Made by a program: the position numbers and the translations under genes. 64,000 bases of DNA, from contig NW_026776913.1 in the NCBI RefSeq assembly GCF_030936135.1, positions 310,001-374,000 on the forward strand, read 5' to 3'. Origin of the DNA: Gavia stellata. Its lineage: Eukaryota > Chordata > Aves > Gaviiformes > Gaviidae. This document shows positions 11,899-22,880 of the stretch, piece by piece (the first letter of the stretch is position 1; every line of letters starts with the position of its first letter). Below the pieces are notes generated by a model, which saw nothing but the letters and a program-made list of their open reading frames with translations, did no database searches and was not told where the DNA came from.

Positions 11899-13004
11899 TT
11901 CTGCATCCGAGCTGCAGTGGTGGGGCGCGGGGGGAGAATAACCCCATGCATCAGGACAGGCTGGGACGTGAGCAGCTGAGGAGCAGGGCCTGGGCACTAC
12001 GAGGGGTACCCTACAACCAGTAGCATATGGTCCCTATGAACAATGGCAGCTGCACGCGGGGCTGTGTTAGGAGGAGTGTGGGCCACCCAGACAACTTGAG
12101 TGATCATCCCCCTTGACTCAGCACTGGTGTGGCTCCACACACATGGGTGTGTCCCAGAGGGTGGCTCCCCAATTTGGAGAAGTCAGGAGGAACTAGAGAC
12201 TGTCGAGTGCAGGTCTGCCAAGATGGGGTTCGGGACCGGGTGCACATGATCTGTGTGGGGCGGCTGAGGGACCTGGGCAGCATTGACCCAGTGACAGAGA
12301 GGCTCAGAGCAGTATAGGAGTAGCCTGAGACTGCTTGAAAGGTGGTTTCAGGGATGACGGAATCTTTTGTTTGTAGGGGGAAGCGGCATGAGGGAGAACT
12401 TATAGCACAAAGTGCAGCTGGAGAGGTCCAGACTGGACACGAGGAAAGAGAAATGTCAATCGAAGGCCAGTGCTGTGGTGTAAGAAGTCACCCAGAAGGA
12501 GACTGGATCAACCAAGGCTTTGTGTTGCAAGGGACAACGAGGAAGGATGGAGAGATATCAGTAAAGGAAGATGCTCAGGTGAGAGCCAGGTGGGGTAGCA
12601 GGGTGGATGTCTACAGCCTGCAGAGAGAGGTGCAGGTGTGGGAGACCACAGGACAGCCAATGGTGGAGATGAGAGAGGGATGGAGAAAGTCGGAAAAGCC
12701 CCCAACAGAGATCAGCTCTTTCCCTCCTCGGCTGTGGCTGTTGTCTCTGCCACTGACACCCATGAGGAAGCACCTTGTCCTTACAGCACTCGGGGCTCAT
12801 TGCCTCCCCTTCCCCACCTGGGAGCCTGGGAGGTATCGTACCATAGTCCTGCCCTGGGCATTGCCCATCCCCACATCACATCCCCCAAGAAACAGGCCTG
12901 AGCAATGTGTGAGGGACCGGATCTCCCTTCCCAGGGACTGGGGGTCAGAGCTTGGCCCTTTGCCTTTAGGTAACACATCCAGGGTTACTCAGAATTTCTT
13001 CCGT
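11899..13004. other. Duplicated intergenic spacer
   Basis: Present three times: here, at 43539-44639, and inverted at 62186-63288. A plus-strand frame of 266 codons (12342-13142) is open only in this copy, and the other copies break it. I see no protein gene. Confidence 0.7.
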
Positions 13005-13240
13005 CACATTGCCTTTGCCTACCTGTCATCACTGCCTGGAGTTTTCTGCTCTAAGCAGCCCCTGGGGAGGCTTTGTCAGCAATGTCCCTCCGTGGGACCC
13101 ATTAACACTGCAAGAAACAGTGGAGATTGCATCAGACACTGACTTCTTGAGAGGTTTCTTCAACTCCCTCTCACTGTCTGACGTTTATGGACTGGGCACC
13201 AAACCCACCTGAGGGGTCATTAAAACACCTTGAGATGGTC
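13005..13240. repeat. Unclassified repeat next to class 2 OR promoters
   Basis: A roughly 230-bp segment found at 13005-13240, 44640-44873 and 61951-62185 (inverted), directly abutting the shared 5' exon of plus-type OR units. A clearly more diverged relative lies at 58540-58760 in another setting, 3' of the OR at 59297. One frame keeps some residue similarity between diverged copies (WDPL, DFLRG). I do not recognise the family. Confidence 0.5.
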
Positions 13241-13477
13241 CTCTGCTGCGAGGCTGTGCCGGGCTCCTGGGACAGAGGGAGCTCATGGCAAGCGGGCATC
13301 ACTGCCGAGAGACAGCTCTGCCCAGGAGCAGCTCCTCTGCAGAGCGCAGCAGGGCTGAGGGCACTGCCTGCAGGCACCGAGGGGAGAGGATCAAGGCAGA
13401 GAGAGGCTAAAGGCAGTCTGGGGTGGGAGGACAGAGGCGAGCTCACTGGAGGAGAAATCTTCACAGCCCTTGACACG
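13241..13477 (+). promoter_or_regulatory. Predicted 5' noncoding exon and proximal promoter, class 2
   Basis: Homologous to 1276-1512 in reverse orientation, ending in CACG before the donor at 13478. It contains a CTCCTGGGA motif near 13265. It lies upstream of the OR gene at 15019, on the same strand. The transcription start is not determined. Confidence 0.4.
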
Positions 13478-13483
13478 GTAAGT
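13478..13483 (+). promoter_or_regulatory. Splice donor GTAAGT for OR gene 15019
   Basis: It follows CACG. Paired with the acceptor AG at 14993-14994 it gives an intron of about 1.5 kb in the 5' UTR. The donor is conserved in every OR unit that keeps the GC-rich block. Confidence 0.6.
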
Positions 13484-14994
13484 CTCTGGGTGTGGGGCAA
13501 TTTAGGTGTAGTTCACAAGAAGATCTCCTAATGCTGGCACATCCCACAAACTCTGAGACCTTTCAGGGAGAACTGCCACAGGTGCTCCAGTGTAGAGAGG
13601 GAGGAGGTGCCCCAGAGCAGGGCTTCCCTGCTGCACCATGAGAGGGACAGGGCATGAGGGCTGCCTTCTGCCAGGGACGGCTGCAGGGTGTGAAGGTGGG
13701 TGTGCAGCCAGGGGTGCCCAGGGCTGTCCTTCCGAGCAGGGTCCCTGCACCCCCGGGGCTGGGTGCTGGGGCAGGGACTCTGCCGCCTGCCAGGGTCAGC
13801 ACTCAGCCTGCCCGGGGAGCTCCCCACGGCGCTGTGGGGAGAAGCTGGGGGTGGAAGGAGAGACCAGTGCAATGGCAGGGTCCTTCTGCTGTTGAGAGGG
13901 TGCTGTGTGGGTCAGGGCTGCCCTCAGCTCCACATCACTGCAGGATCTTCCCAGGAGACTTTTCAGGAAGCACAGCAAGGCAGGGGCTGCCTGAAAGGGA
14001 AGGATCCTGGTCTTTCACTCTTCTCCTCTGGGTTGTCTGGGTGGGCAATGGCACATAGAAATTAATCTCTCATTTCTGGAGGAGGCACTGAAATTCCAAG
14101 TCTGTTCCTCTTAGAGGTGAATAAAGCGGGGAGTATTGGAAATCACCATGCCGTGGTCACAGACAGCATCAGTGTCACTTTTCCATCCTCGCCAGGGCTG
14201 GTCTGATGTTCCCCTCAGAGCCTGCACACCCAGAGATGCCCCTGGGCAGTGTCCTGCTGCAGGGAGGGCTCTGCAGGGCAGAGCTGAGCAGGCAGCGGGT
14301 GGGATGGGCTCTGTGAGCACTGCCAGGGAGGAGACACAGGGGACAGAGAACCAGCTCCTGGCAGGGACAGCTGCAGGCAGCAGAGACAGGGACGGGGTTG
14401 GGAGGACACTGCAAACGAGCACAGGGGGAGGGTGCGCTCAGGCAGCTCTCTTTCTGTGTTTCCCTGCAGATGTCTGCTGGGCACTGTCTGCGGGGCAATG
14501 AGCTGACTCTCTCTGTAGAACCTCCCATCGGAGGGACCCCCGAGTCCCGAGTAATTTGTGTGTGAAGGCATCTTCAAGGCAGCAAAATGAAAACACAGGG
14601 AAGATGGGAAAAGGACTGATAAACACTGCAGCTGTGTGAGAAAACACAGACAAAATTATTGAAAAGACATGCTAAGACTCTCTGCCGCAGCCCATGTTCT
14701 TCTGAGTCATGAGTGCAGATATTGAATTTTTCCATGAAAGCTGGATTACATCTGACAGGCCCTGTGAACATCGGAGGTGTCACAAGTCAGCTCCCATGTA
14801 CCCACTGCAGCAGAGCAAAGCTGACTCCTCATCAGCAGAAGGGCAGAGCTCCTGCTCCTCACAGCACACTCAGCCAGCACAAACTAGAGAAAGGAAATGC
14901 ATTCCAACTGGGGGGGATTGCTATGAAAAATGGAGTGGGTTTTCTCAGAGAAATCTGTCCTAACTTTTTTCCTGTCTTATCCTTCTTTGGACAG
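13484..14994 (+). other. Predicted 5' UTR intron of OR gene 15019, GC-rich block
   Basis: Homologous to 25227-26983 (inverted) and 45117-47120. It lacks about 268 bases present in the 47144 unit (46404-46671), with a GAGT microhomology at the break near 14546. It ends in a textbook acceptor: branch-point-like CTAAC at 14960-14964, a pyrimidine tract, and ACAG at 14991-14994. The many overlapping short frames in the GC-rich part are not genes. Confidence 0.55.
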
Positions 14995-15018
14995 AGCCCC
15001 CAGACCAAGAGACAGAAA

Positions 15019-15948
15019 ATGTCCAACAGCAGCTCCATCACCCAGTTCCTCCTCCTGGCATTTGCAGACACGCGGGAGCTGCAGCTCTTGCACTTCTGGC
15101 TCTTCCTGGGCATCTACCTGGCTGCCCTCCTGGGCAATGGCCTCATCATCACCGCCATAGCCTGCGACCACCACCTCCACAGCCCCATGTACTTCTTCCT
15201 CCTCAACCTCTCCCTCCTCGACCTCGGCTCCATCTCTACCACTCTCCCCAAAGCCATGGCCAGTTCCCTCTGGGACACCAGGGCCATCTCCTTTGCAGGA
15301 TGTGCTGCTCAGCTCTTTCTTTTTGTCTTTTTCATTTCAGCAGAGTTTTATCTTCTGACCATCATGGCCTACGACCGCTACATTGCCATCTGCCAACCCC
15401 TGCACTACGGGACCCTCCTGGGCAGCAGAGCTTGTGTCCACATGGCAGCAGCTGCCTGGGGCAGTGGGTTGCTCAGTGCTGTGCTGCACACGTCCAATAC
15501 ATTTTCACTACCACTCTGCCAAGGCAATGCCTTGGACCAGTTCTTCTGTGAAATCCCACAGATCCTCAAGCTCTCCTGCTCAGACACCTACCTCAGGGAA
15601 GTTGGGCTTATTGTGGTTAGTTTCTGTTCAGTCTTCGGGTGTTTTGTTTTCATTGTGCTGTCCTATGTGCAGATCTTGAGGGCCGTGCTGAGGATCCCCT
15701 CTGAGCAGGGACGGCACAAAGCCTTTTCCACATGCCTCCCTCACCTGGCCGTGGTCTCCCTGTTTCTCAGCACTGGAGTGTTTGCCCACCTGAAGCCCCC
15801 CTCCATCTCCTCCCCATCCCTGGACCTGTTCATGGCCGTTCTGTACTCAGTGGTACCTCCAGCAGTGAACCCCCTCATCTACAGCATGAGGAACCAGGAG
15901 CTCAAGGATGCCATGACGAAATGGTTTTCAACATTTTTCAACAGCTGA
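15019..15948 (+). CDS. Olfactory receptor, family 14-like (OR14, gamma-c clade)
   Basis: An odorant-gated class A GPCR expected in the plasma membrane and cilia of olfactory neurons, signalling through Golf and cAMP. It has 309 residues in one coding exon, the usual OR length. Visible motifs are: N-glycosylation site N3-S-S, TM1 GN (39-40), TM2 PMYFFL (56-61), conserved C95, TM3 MAYDRYIAIC (116-125), ECL2 cysteines C167, C177 and C187, TM5 SY (215-216), TM6 KAFSTC (234-239) and TM7 NPLIY (284-288). The ATG at 15019 is chosen because it gives the MSNSSSIT start shared by the paralogues and lies 25 bases after the acceptor at 14994; the in-frame upstream extension is intronic. Closest named relatives are OR14J1/14A16/14C36-like genes. 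It has its own TM5 (GLIVVSFCSVFGC). Its 3' flank matches that of the 59297 gene. No defect seen. Confidence 0.95.
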   Translation: MSNSSSITQFLLLAFADTRELQLLHFWLFLGIYLAALLGNGLIITAIACDHHLHSPMYFFLLNLSLLDLGSISTTLPKAMASSLWDTRAISFAGCAAQLFLFVFFISAEFYLLTIMAYDRYIAICQPLHYGTLLGSRACVHMAAAAWGSGLLSAVLHTSNTFSLPLCQGNALDQFFCEIPQILKLSCSDTYLREVGLIVVSFCSVFGCFVFIVLSYVQILRAVLRIPSEQGRHKAFSTCLPHLAVVSLFLSTGVFAHLKPPSISSPSLDLFMAVLYSVVPPAVNPLIYSMRNQELKDAMTKWFSTFFNS

Positions 15949-16184
15949 GACCTGCCCTCTCTCTTCACACATGATTCCCATTTCATCCCGTAGTGTGTTA
16001 GAGTTTTGTTTATTCACTCTTTTGCTGGTTTTGTTGTTGTTATTTCTCCCTTTCAATTTCCTACATGACTATTTGGATTTGTCCCACTGCATCTGAGGCA
16101 GGAACGTGCTCTCTCTCACCTGGAAACCATAGAAAGGTATGGTTAACACTGGCTCAGAAGCTGACTCTCTTACAGTATCTCTAT

Positions 16185-16190
16185 AATAAA
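16185..16190 (+). promoter_or_regulatory. AATAAA polyadenylation signal of OR gene 15019
   Basis: AATAAA lies about 240 bases after the stop, within a phrase (aataaaatgggatctccc) conserved downstream of the paralogues. Confidence 0.6.
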
Positions 16191-19021
16191 ATGGGATCTC
16201 CCCTGCACGCTGCCTGCATGGTTGGCTCGTCTTCTGAAGCTGATGTTAAAAAGAACAAGACTCAAAATGGCCCATTGATCCATGGATTTGGGAGCAAAAA
16301 GCTCCTCGTCACTTCATGACTTTTTAAAGACCAAGGGATGGATTTCGAACTGATCTCTGAGTGTGTCTAGTGACAGTGGGGATGGTGAGTGTCACTGAGG
16401 GACATACCCAGGGCTGTACCACATATGGCATGGCAGACAGCCATCGGTCAGCAAGAGAATCTGGGAGCACAGGGTATTTCCAAGGGCAGCGTATGCCTTG
16501 GGTGGGAGATGAATAGAGACCCACAAAGCCCGAGATCACCCAAGGAGGAATCACCCAAAGGTAAGGTAGAAAATGCAAGTATCCACAGGCCAGTGAGGAC
16601 TCTGTAATCACAGGGGAGGCAGTGGGGAACCAGCAGGCATGAGGAAAGGAGGCTGGAGAGCAATCCATGTCACCCTTTGGGAAGTATCACCAGGTGCATC
16701 TAGAGGCACAACAGGACTCACCTAATGCCCTTGGAAATGCTCCAGAGTCCCTCCAAGTCCCTTCCACCTCCACAGACCCCAGGTGGGAGCAATGAGCAGC
16801 AGCCATCCCTGTCTGGCTGGATCTGCTTCCAACCCTGAGCAGCAAAGCCAGGGTAGGGTCACCCTTTTGCCTTGAACAGCACAGCCCGCTCCCTCTGCAG
16901 AGCAGCACCACCAGCTCGGAGCCCCGTGGGGAGCACGGGGATGGCTGGGTAGGTGAGAAGTGGGATGGGGACTGATGAGATAGGAGCTGACATGGCCTGG
17001 GAACTCCTTTGAGAGAAAAATGCAAGGGTTTAACTAAACCAGGACAATGTGTGGGTATACTAACACATACTCATGGTGCAGAGGCAGATGTCCTTGCTGT
17101 CCTGGTGCTCCACAGGCTCCCAGCCACTGGGCAGTGGCTGAAGAGGACTGGATTCCTCCATTCCCCATCCCTTAATGCCATTGTTCCTCCTGTTGGTGAA
17201 ACGGGAGGCTGGGACCCTGTCTCTGAGCTTGCACTGAAGGAAGACTGCCCCAGGAGGCATGTCAGTTTGCTGCTGTCCCTCAGTCCTTGTTCCCAGCACA
17301 AGTCCTTGAGACAGGCTCCCCCACCCCAATGTCACCCCCAGACAAGGCTTCTCAGCCAGAGTCCAGCTGGAGGACTGGGATCCAGCTGTGACCGCAGGGA
17401 GGATGAGACCTCTTCTAGGTCCTCTGAAGGGCTGGGGGCTTCTGGGAGCCCCACTGGGGGAGGGAGCATGCAGAGGAAATCCTGGGGCCCTGTCGAGCAG
17501 TCCATGCACATGTGAGGCCATCAGGCAGGGTCCCTGACTCCAGAGACCCAGCCCCACTTGTTGGTGCATGAACAGACAGAAGAACCTGGCCCGGGAGAGT
17601 TGGGCAAGCCCCAGCCCCTCACACCAGCCATTTCCAGCCCTGGCCATTCACCACGACCCCAGCGAGGGCTGATCCTTGAAATGAGACCAGCTCCTACCTC
17701 CTGCTGGACTCAGTGCCTGTACTGGGGGAGCGGCCTCTAAGCAGACCCAGACCCTGGCAGACACTGGACAAGGGCTCTCTGCGAAGCCCCATATGGGACG
17801 TGGCCAGAGCAGGTCATGGCTTGGAGCTGGGGCTGCCAAAGCAGGAGGGATGCAGGAGAATGGGGCACTGAGTGCTGTGTGGAGATTGTGCCGCAGGATG
17901 TTTCCCCGCCCCTGCCTTCACGGCGGCCTTATGGGGCTGTGCCAGGGCAGGGCTGGGAGTGCACACAGGAGCCATGATGCTCCAGGAACCTCCCACCCTC
18001 TTGTGACCCCAGAATTACCCCCAAGCCCCAGCCAGGCAGGGCTCCCTGACTGTTCACTGTCTCAACTGCAGGGATGAAAGACGTACTCTGGGGTGGGAGG
18101 TGCAGGGTGGGCAGTGCCAGCCCCAGCTCTCCCAGGAGCCCCTCTGCAGTCAGAGCAGCTCCACCTGTTTGGGAAGGGACTCGCTGCTGCTCGCGGGACT
18201 GGGGACTCTCTAGGGTTCTATACAGACCAGCGCCAACCAACTGCGCCCCCTCCTCTGCCACCATCCTCTCTCAGAAGCACTGCTGGGTGCACGACTCTTG
18301 CCCAGGTGTGCAGACAAGCTACCTGAGGTCTCCTCTTCTCACCCCATGGCCCCTGGCTCTGCCCCAGTTGCAGCCCATGGGCACTGTCATAGCCCCTCTG
18401 CGCTGGGTGTAGGGTGTCTCCTCGTGCCCTGCTCTGAGCCCGTGCAGGGACACGCAGTGTGGGTCTCTGCTTGGAGCTGGCCACCACAGCCTGCTTGCAA
18501 GGTCTCAGGGCATGGTGCTGAATCTGCACTGGAGAGGAGGTTGTGATTGTCCTTTCTCAGAGTAGGTGTGAGGATCTTGCTGGGGCCAGAAAAGCATGAA
18601 GCAGAATCAGGAAAAGAAATAGTTGGAGGAGAAAAAAAAAAACAACCCCAAAAGCCGACGATACTGGTGGATCAGCAGTGGGCCAGGGCCCCAGAGATTT
18701 TACAAACTCAACCAGAGAAAATACTGACCAACCTAATGTAACTGCAATGTCATCCCTGCTAAGAGCAGATCATGGTGCTAGAGACGTCCAGAGGTGCCTT
18801 CTGACCCAAGTCCTCACTGAGAAAGCGTCTGGACACTGGAGCTGCTGGCAGGAGACACGGTTGTGAGTTGAAGCATTGCTGATAGTTGTAACCCTTGGTC
18901 AAGCCTGTGCATAGGGTCACAAATTGAAGGTCATCCTCAAAGGAGTTACTGCTCCATGGGCATCAGGAGTCAAACCAATACAGGGCAAGCACAGAGAAGT
19001 CAGAAACACAGCCAGCTGTCA
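16191..19021. other. OR 3' flank and intergenic DNA
   Basis: No gene supported. The stretch 16350-16600 is a diverged, inverted relative of 32220-32460 and 52090-52320, the 3' flanks of the 32741 and 52580 genes. The stretch 18310-18540 is an inverted relative of 23070-23317, 3' of the 24267 gene. The region 16680-18540 is GC-rich with several overlapping open frames, none protein-like. There is an A-rich tract at 18632-18645. Confidence 0.6.
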
Positions 19022-19508
19022 CAGAATTACCGAATCACAGCGTGGCTGAGGTTGAAAGGCACCTCTGGAGATCCTCTAGTCCACCTCCCCTGGTCAAGTG
19101 GGGTCAGCTAGAGCAGGCTGCCCAGAGTCATGCAAGGTTTTCAGTACCTCCACGGATGGAGACTCCACAACTTCTCTGGGCAGCCTGCTCCAGTGGTCAA
19201 CCACCCGCACCATATTAAAGTGCTTTCTTCAGTTTTGGTGGAATTTCCCTTGTTTCACATTGTGCCATTGTTTCTTGCCCTATCACTGGGCACCACTGAC
19301 TCAGCCTTTTCCATGTCCCATGCAACCAGGACCCCTGCCCTATTCAGCAGTGGCCCCATGGTTTCCCTTGCCTTATTTTTGCTGTTGATGTACTTGTAGA
19401 ATCCTTTTTTGTTGCCCTTAACAGCCCTTCCCAGATTCAAGGGCCAGCAGGCTCTGGCTTTCCTAACCACATGTCCCATTGCTTGGTGAGTTGTCATTGC
19501 TGCCCTCC
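19022..19508 (-). mobile_element. CR1 LINE, 3' part of the older element E1
   Basis: The 3' end lies at 19022-19040 (decayed ACAGAAT..CGAATCACAG repeat). Minus-strand translation from 19500 gives the ORF2 linker (VRKARACW, VKGNKKGFYKYINSK, ETMGPLLNRAGVL), then jumps to the ORF2 C-terminus near 19230. It is interrupted at 19509 by element E2. Its 5' part is probably the piece at 21409-22880. Confidence 0.75.
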
Positions 19509-20815
19509 ACAGAATCACAGAATCACAGAATCACAGAATGAGAGGAGTTGGCAGGGACATCTGGAGTTCATCTAGTCCAACCCCCCCAACCAGAGGAGGT
19601 TCACCTACAGCAGGTTGCACAGGAATGCTTCCATGTGAGTTTTGAATATCTCCAGAGAAGGAGACTCCAAAACCTCTCTGGGCAGATTGTTCCAGTGCTC
19701 TGACACCCTCAAAGGAAAGAAGTTCCTCTTCATGTTAAGATGGAACTTCCTATGACCACGTTTGTGCCCATTACCTCTTGTCCTGTCACTGGGCACCACT
19801 GAAAAAAGACTGGCCCCATCCTCCTGGCACCCACCCCTTAACTATTTCTAAGCATTGATAAGATCCCCCCTCAGTCTTCTCTTCTCCAAACTATAATAAC
19901 CCAAGTCCCTCAGCCTTTCCTCCTAAGAAAGATGTTCCACTCCCCTAATCATCTTCGTAGCCCTTTGCTGTCCTCTCTCCAGCAGCTCCCTGTCCTTCTT
20001 GAACCGGGGAGCCCAGAACTGGACACAGTTCTCCAGATGCAGCCTCAGCAGGGCAGAGTAGAGGGGGAGGATAACCTCCCTCGTCCTGCTAGCCACACTC
20101 TTCCGGATGCAGCCCAGAATGCCATTGGCCTTCTTGGCTACAAGGGCACATTGGTGGCTCGTGGTCATCCTGTTGTCCCCCAGGACTCCCAGGTCCCTTT
20201 CCACAGAGCTGCTCTCCAGCAGCTCAGCCCCTAACCTGTGCTGATGCAGGGGGTTATTCTGTCCCCGGTGCAATACCCTACACTTGCCTTTGCTGAATTT
20301 CATCAGGTTCCTCTCTGCCCAACTCTCCAGCCTGTCCAGGTCACGCTGAATGGCAGTGCAGCCTTCCGCCGTATCCACCACTCCTCCCAGTTTTGTGTCA
20401 TCAGCAAACTTGCTGAGGGCACACTCTATCCCTTCATCCAGGTCATTGCTGAATATATTGAACAGGACTGGACCCAGTACTGACCCCTGAGGAACGCCAC
20501 TTGTGACAGACCTCCAACTAGACTCTGGGCCACTAATCACAACCCTCAGAGCTCTATCTATCAGCCAGTTCCAAATCCACCCCACTGTCCATTCCATCAC
20601 ACTTCCTACGCTTGCCTCTGAGGATGATGTGGGAGACGGTGTCGAAAGCCTTGCTGAAGCCAAGGCAGACAACATCCACTGCCCTCCCCGCATCTATCCA
20701 TCCAGACATGTCATCGTAGGAGGCTATCAGATTGGTCAGACATGACTTTGCTTGGTGAATCCATGTTGACTACTTCTGATAACCTTCTTTTCCTCCATGT
20801 GCTTTGAGGTGATGC
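19509..20815 (-). mobile_element. CR1 LINE E2, reverse transcriptase and 3' end
   Basis: It begins with the CR1 terminal repeat: four ACAGAATC units from 19509 (read on the minus strand as ATTCTGTG repeats). Upstream on the minus strand come the ORF2 C-terminus ([13 protein letters not shown]) and an RT domain open for 256 codons, with [12 protein letters not shown] and the catalytic FADDTKLGG at 20408-20382. The N-terminal RT piece VIRSSQHGFT lies at about 20770. It ends abruptly at 20815, where the orientation flips. Confidence 0.95.
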
Positions 20816-21408
20816 CCAGAATGAGCAGCATGGAGAATAAACAGGAAGAATTGGAGATCTGTGTGCGGTCGCAGGGCCATGATCTCATTGCAATGACTGA
20901 GACATGGTGGGATAGCTCACATGACTGGAATGTTGTCATGGATGGCTGTGTTCTTTTTAGGAAAGATAGGCCAGCAAGGGGAGGTGGTGGAGTTGCTCTT
21001 TATGTGGAGAGAGCAACTGGAATGTATCGAGCTCTCCCTGGGGGCAGATGAAGAGCGAGTTGAGAGCTTGTGGGTAAGGATTAAGGGGCAGGCTGACATG
21101 AGAGATGCTGTTGTGGGTGTTGATTACAGGCCACCTGATCAGGGTGGGGAAAATGAGGAGGCCTTCTACAGAGAGCTGAGAGTCATCTCACCATCACAGG
21201 TCTCAGTTCTCCTGGGGGATTTCACTCACCCTGATACCTGCTGGGAAGGCTTCACAGCCAGGCATTTACAGTCCGGGAGGTTCCCCCAGTGTATTGATGA
21301 TAACTGGTGGAGGAGACAACAAGGAGAGGTGTTCTACTGGACCTAGTACTGACAAACAAAGAGTGACTGGTGAGGGACATGAAGGTTGGGGGCACCCTCG
21401 GCTGTACT
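20816..21408 (+). mobile_element. CR1 endonuclease segment in inverted orientation (probably part of E2)
   Basis: Plus-strand translation gives the start of CR1 ORF2: SMENKQEELEICVRSQGHD, IAMTETWWDSS (metal-binding Glu), then GGGVALYVE, LLGDF and a KEWLVRDMKVGGTLG-like end near 21400. It abuts the minus-strand RT segment. The arrangement of an inverted 5' piece next to a 3' piece is what twin priming produces. The N-terminal RT region between the two pieces is missing. It could instead be a separate insertion. Confidence 0.85.
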
Positions 21409-22880
21409 GGGCCAAAGCTTCTAGTTCCTCTTGTTTATTCTGCATGCTGCACGCATTAGTATAAACACACTTCAGATGTGCTCCATTGTACTCAGCACAT
21501 CGTGGAGCAGACTGAAGGACCTCGCTAGCACAGCGTCCCTCCAACATTGGTGTGCCACCCCCAGGTTTGTCTCTAGTGAGCCTGGTTTTATCCCTTTCCC
21601 CCTTCAAATCCAATTTAAAGCTCTTTCAAGGAGCCCTGCTAGCTCCTCTGCAAAGATTCTTTTCCTCTTCTGGGACAGGTGTACCCCATCTGTTGACAGC
21701 AGGCCTGGTGTTGTGTAGATCGACTCATGATCAAAAATCCCCAAATTCTGCTGGTGACACCAGGCTCAGAGCCAGGTATTGATCCGCTGGCTCTTCCTGT
21801 TTCTTTCTTCATCATTTCCTGCAACTGGAAGGACAGAGGAGAGCACTACTTGTGCTCCTGATCCCTTAACCAGTCATCCCAAGGCCCTGATTTCTCTCTT
21901 GATTGCCCTTGGGCTTCTTACTGCAACTTACTGGAACAGGCTGCCCAGGGAGGTGGTGGAGTCACCAGCACTGGAGGGGTTCAAGGAACCTGTGGACGTG
22001 GCACTGCGGGACATGGTTTAGTGGGCATGGTGGTGTTGGGGTGGTGGTTGGACCTGGTGATCTTACAGGTCTTTTCCAACCTTAATGATTCTGTGATTCT
22101 GTGATTCATCGCTGCTGACATGAAAAAGCAAGAATGGATAATAATGTGAGGGCTGTACCAGGGTAGGAATTTTTCTCATCATATCTTTAACGCAGACCCT
22201 AGGGAGGCAGCAGACTTCCCAAAGAAGTGGGTCCAGTCTGCCTGTTGGGCCTTCTGTTCCCCTCAGGAGAGAGTCTCCTATGACAGTGGCCCATCTTTTT
22301 CTCTTTATGGAAGGGGGTTTGACGCACAGAGTAGTCTGATTTAACCTTGGGGACACCTCCAACCTAGATGAACCATCGTCCTCATCATTGTTGGGTTCCA
22401 CTTGCAGATTCTCGCACCTGTTGTGCAAGGACACCTGGGAAGGTGGGGTAGTGATGGAGGAGATGCGTCTGTTGTGCCAGGCAGGAACCTGTTGCCGTTT
22501 CCCCCTATGCCTTGAGTGACCGCGTTCAGCCAGGTGGAGAGAGGATAGGGAATCCTCCATATGATGTGTCCGGTCTGCCTGACAGGCTTGTTCCAGGAAA
22601 GGTAGGGTGTGTTTCCAGCATGTTCCCAGTGGAGCTCTGTCTGCAAAGACTCGACACTCACAGTGGATGCAGAGTTTAGAGAGGCCATGGCGTTCTGCTG
22701 GGTAGATACCATATCTCCCTGGTCAAGCCGGCTGAGTTACAGCACCCTTCCTGCACACCCTTCCACGTGAACTGCCCCGCAAACTGCCGTGCCACGCCCT
22801 TTCTGATGCACCACACCCCATTTGTCCGCCCTGCTCGTGGCACTCCCTAGGGTTTTCTTTTATACATGTGGGGGCTTGGC
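21409..22880 (-). mobile_element. CR1 LINE E1, 5' part with 5' UTR, ORF1 and start of ORF2
   Basis: Most CR1 copies are 5'-truncated, but this one keeps its front. ORF1 starts at ATG 22712 (MVSTQQNAMASLNSAS). It runs, with a frameshift, through VIGDSLLRGTEGP (the GDS motif of the CR1 ORF1 esterase-like domain) and DYYP-type LLFHV, is interrupted by E3 at 21930-22107, and resumes (PADQYLALSL, TRPAVNRWG). ORF2 begins near 21480 with YTNACSMQNKQEELEAL. The 5' UTR reaches about 22860, with TATAAAA at 22864-22858 on the minus strand. Several stops are present, so it is inactive. Confidence 0.85.
21930..22107 (+). mobile_element. CR1 LINE E3, short 3' end nested in E1 ORF1
   Basis: It contains the last codons of ORF2 ([17 protein letters not shown]) and the 3' UTR, ending in GATTCTGTGATTCTGTGATTC. 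E1 ORF1 continues on both sides, so E3 inserted later. A typical severely 5'-truncated copy. Confidence 0.95.

Larger units (their letters stand above)
11..13240. repeat. Segmental duplication copy A (partner 33945-44873)
   Basis: Copy A aligns to copy B with an almost constant offset (33934 at the start, 33939 near 3900), so there are few indels. Breaks in the alignment: B lacks about 100 bases near 4660-4735 and nearby, about 1150 bases (A 6380-7530), and A 8620-9757, which in B is replaced by about 85 bases. The right part, about 11000-13240, is present a third time, inverted, at 61951-64000. Both copies carry the same CR1 insertion, 108-bp tandem repeat and OR pseudogenes, so these predate the duplication. 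Confidence 0.9.

Noticed and set aside
12342-13142. 266-codon open frame as a gene
   Set aside because: Open only in copy A; broken in the near-identical copies at 43974-44776 and 61970-62860, with no known domain.
14713-15018. N-terminal extension of OR 15019 (and similar extensions at 25203-25289, 33761-33889, 53600-53650, 60230-60301)
   Set aside because: The extensions cross the conserved splice acceptor, and receptors of this family start at MSNSSS. The open frame there is chance.
16680-18540. Long overlapping frames (up to 195 codons) as a Pro/Gly-rich gene
   Set aside because: GC-rich sequence with frames on both strands, no splice-linked structure and no recognisable motif.
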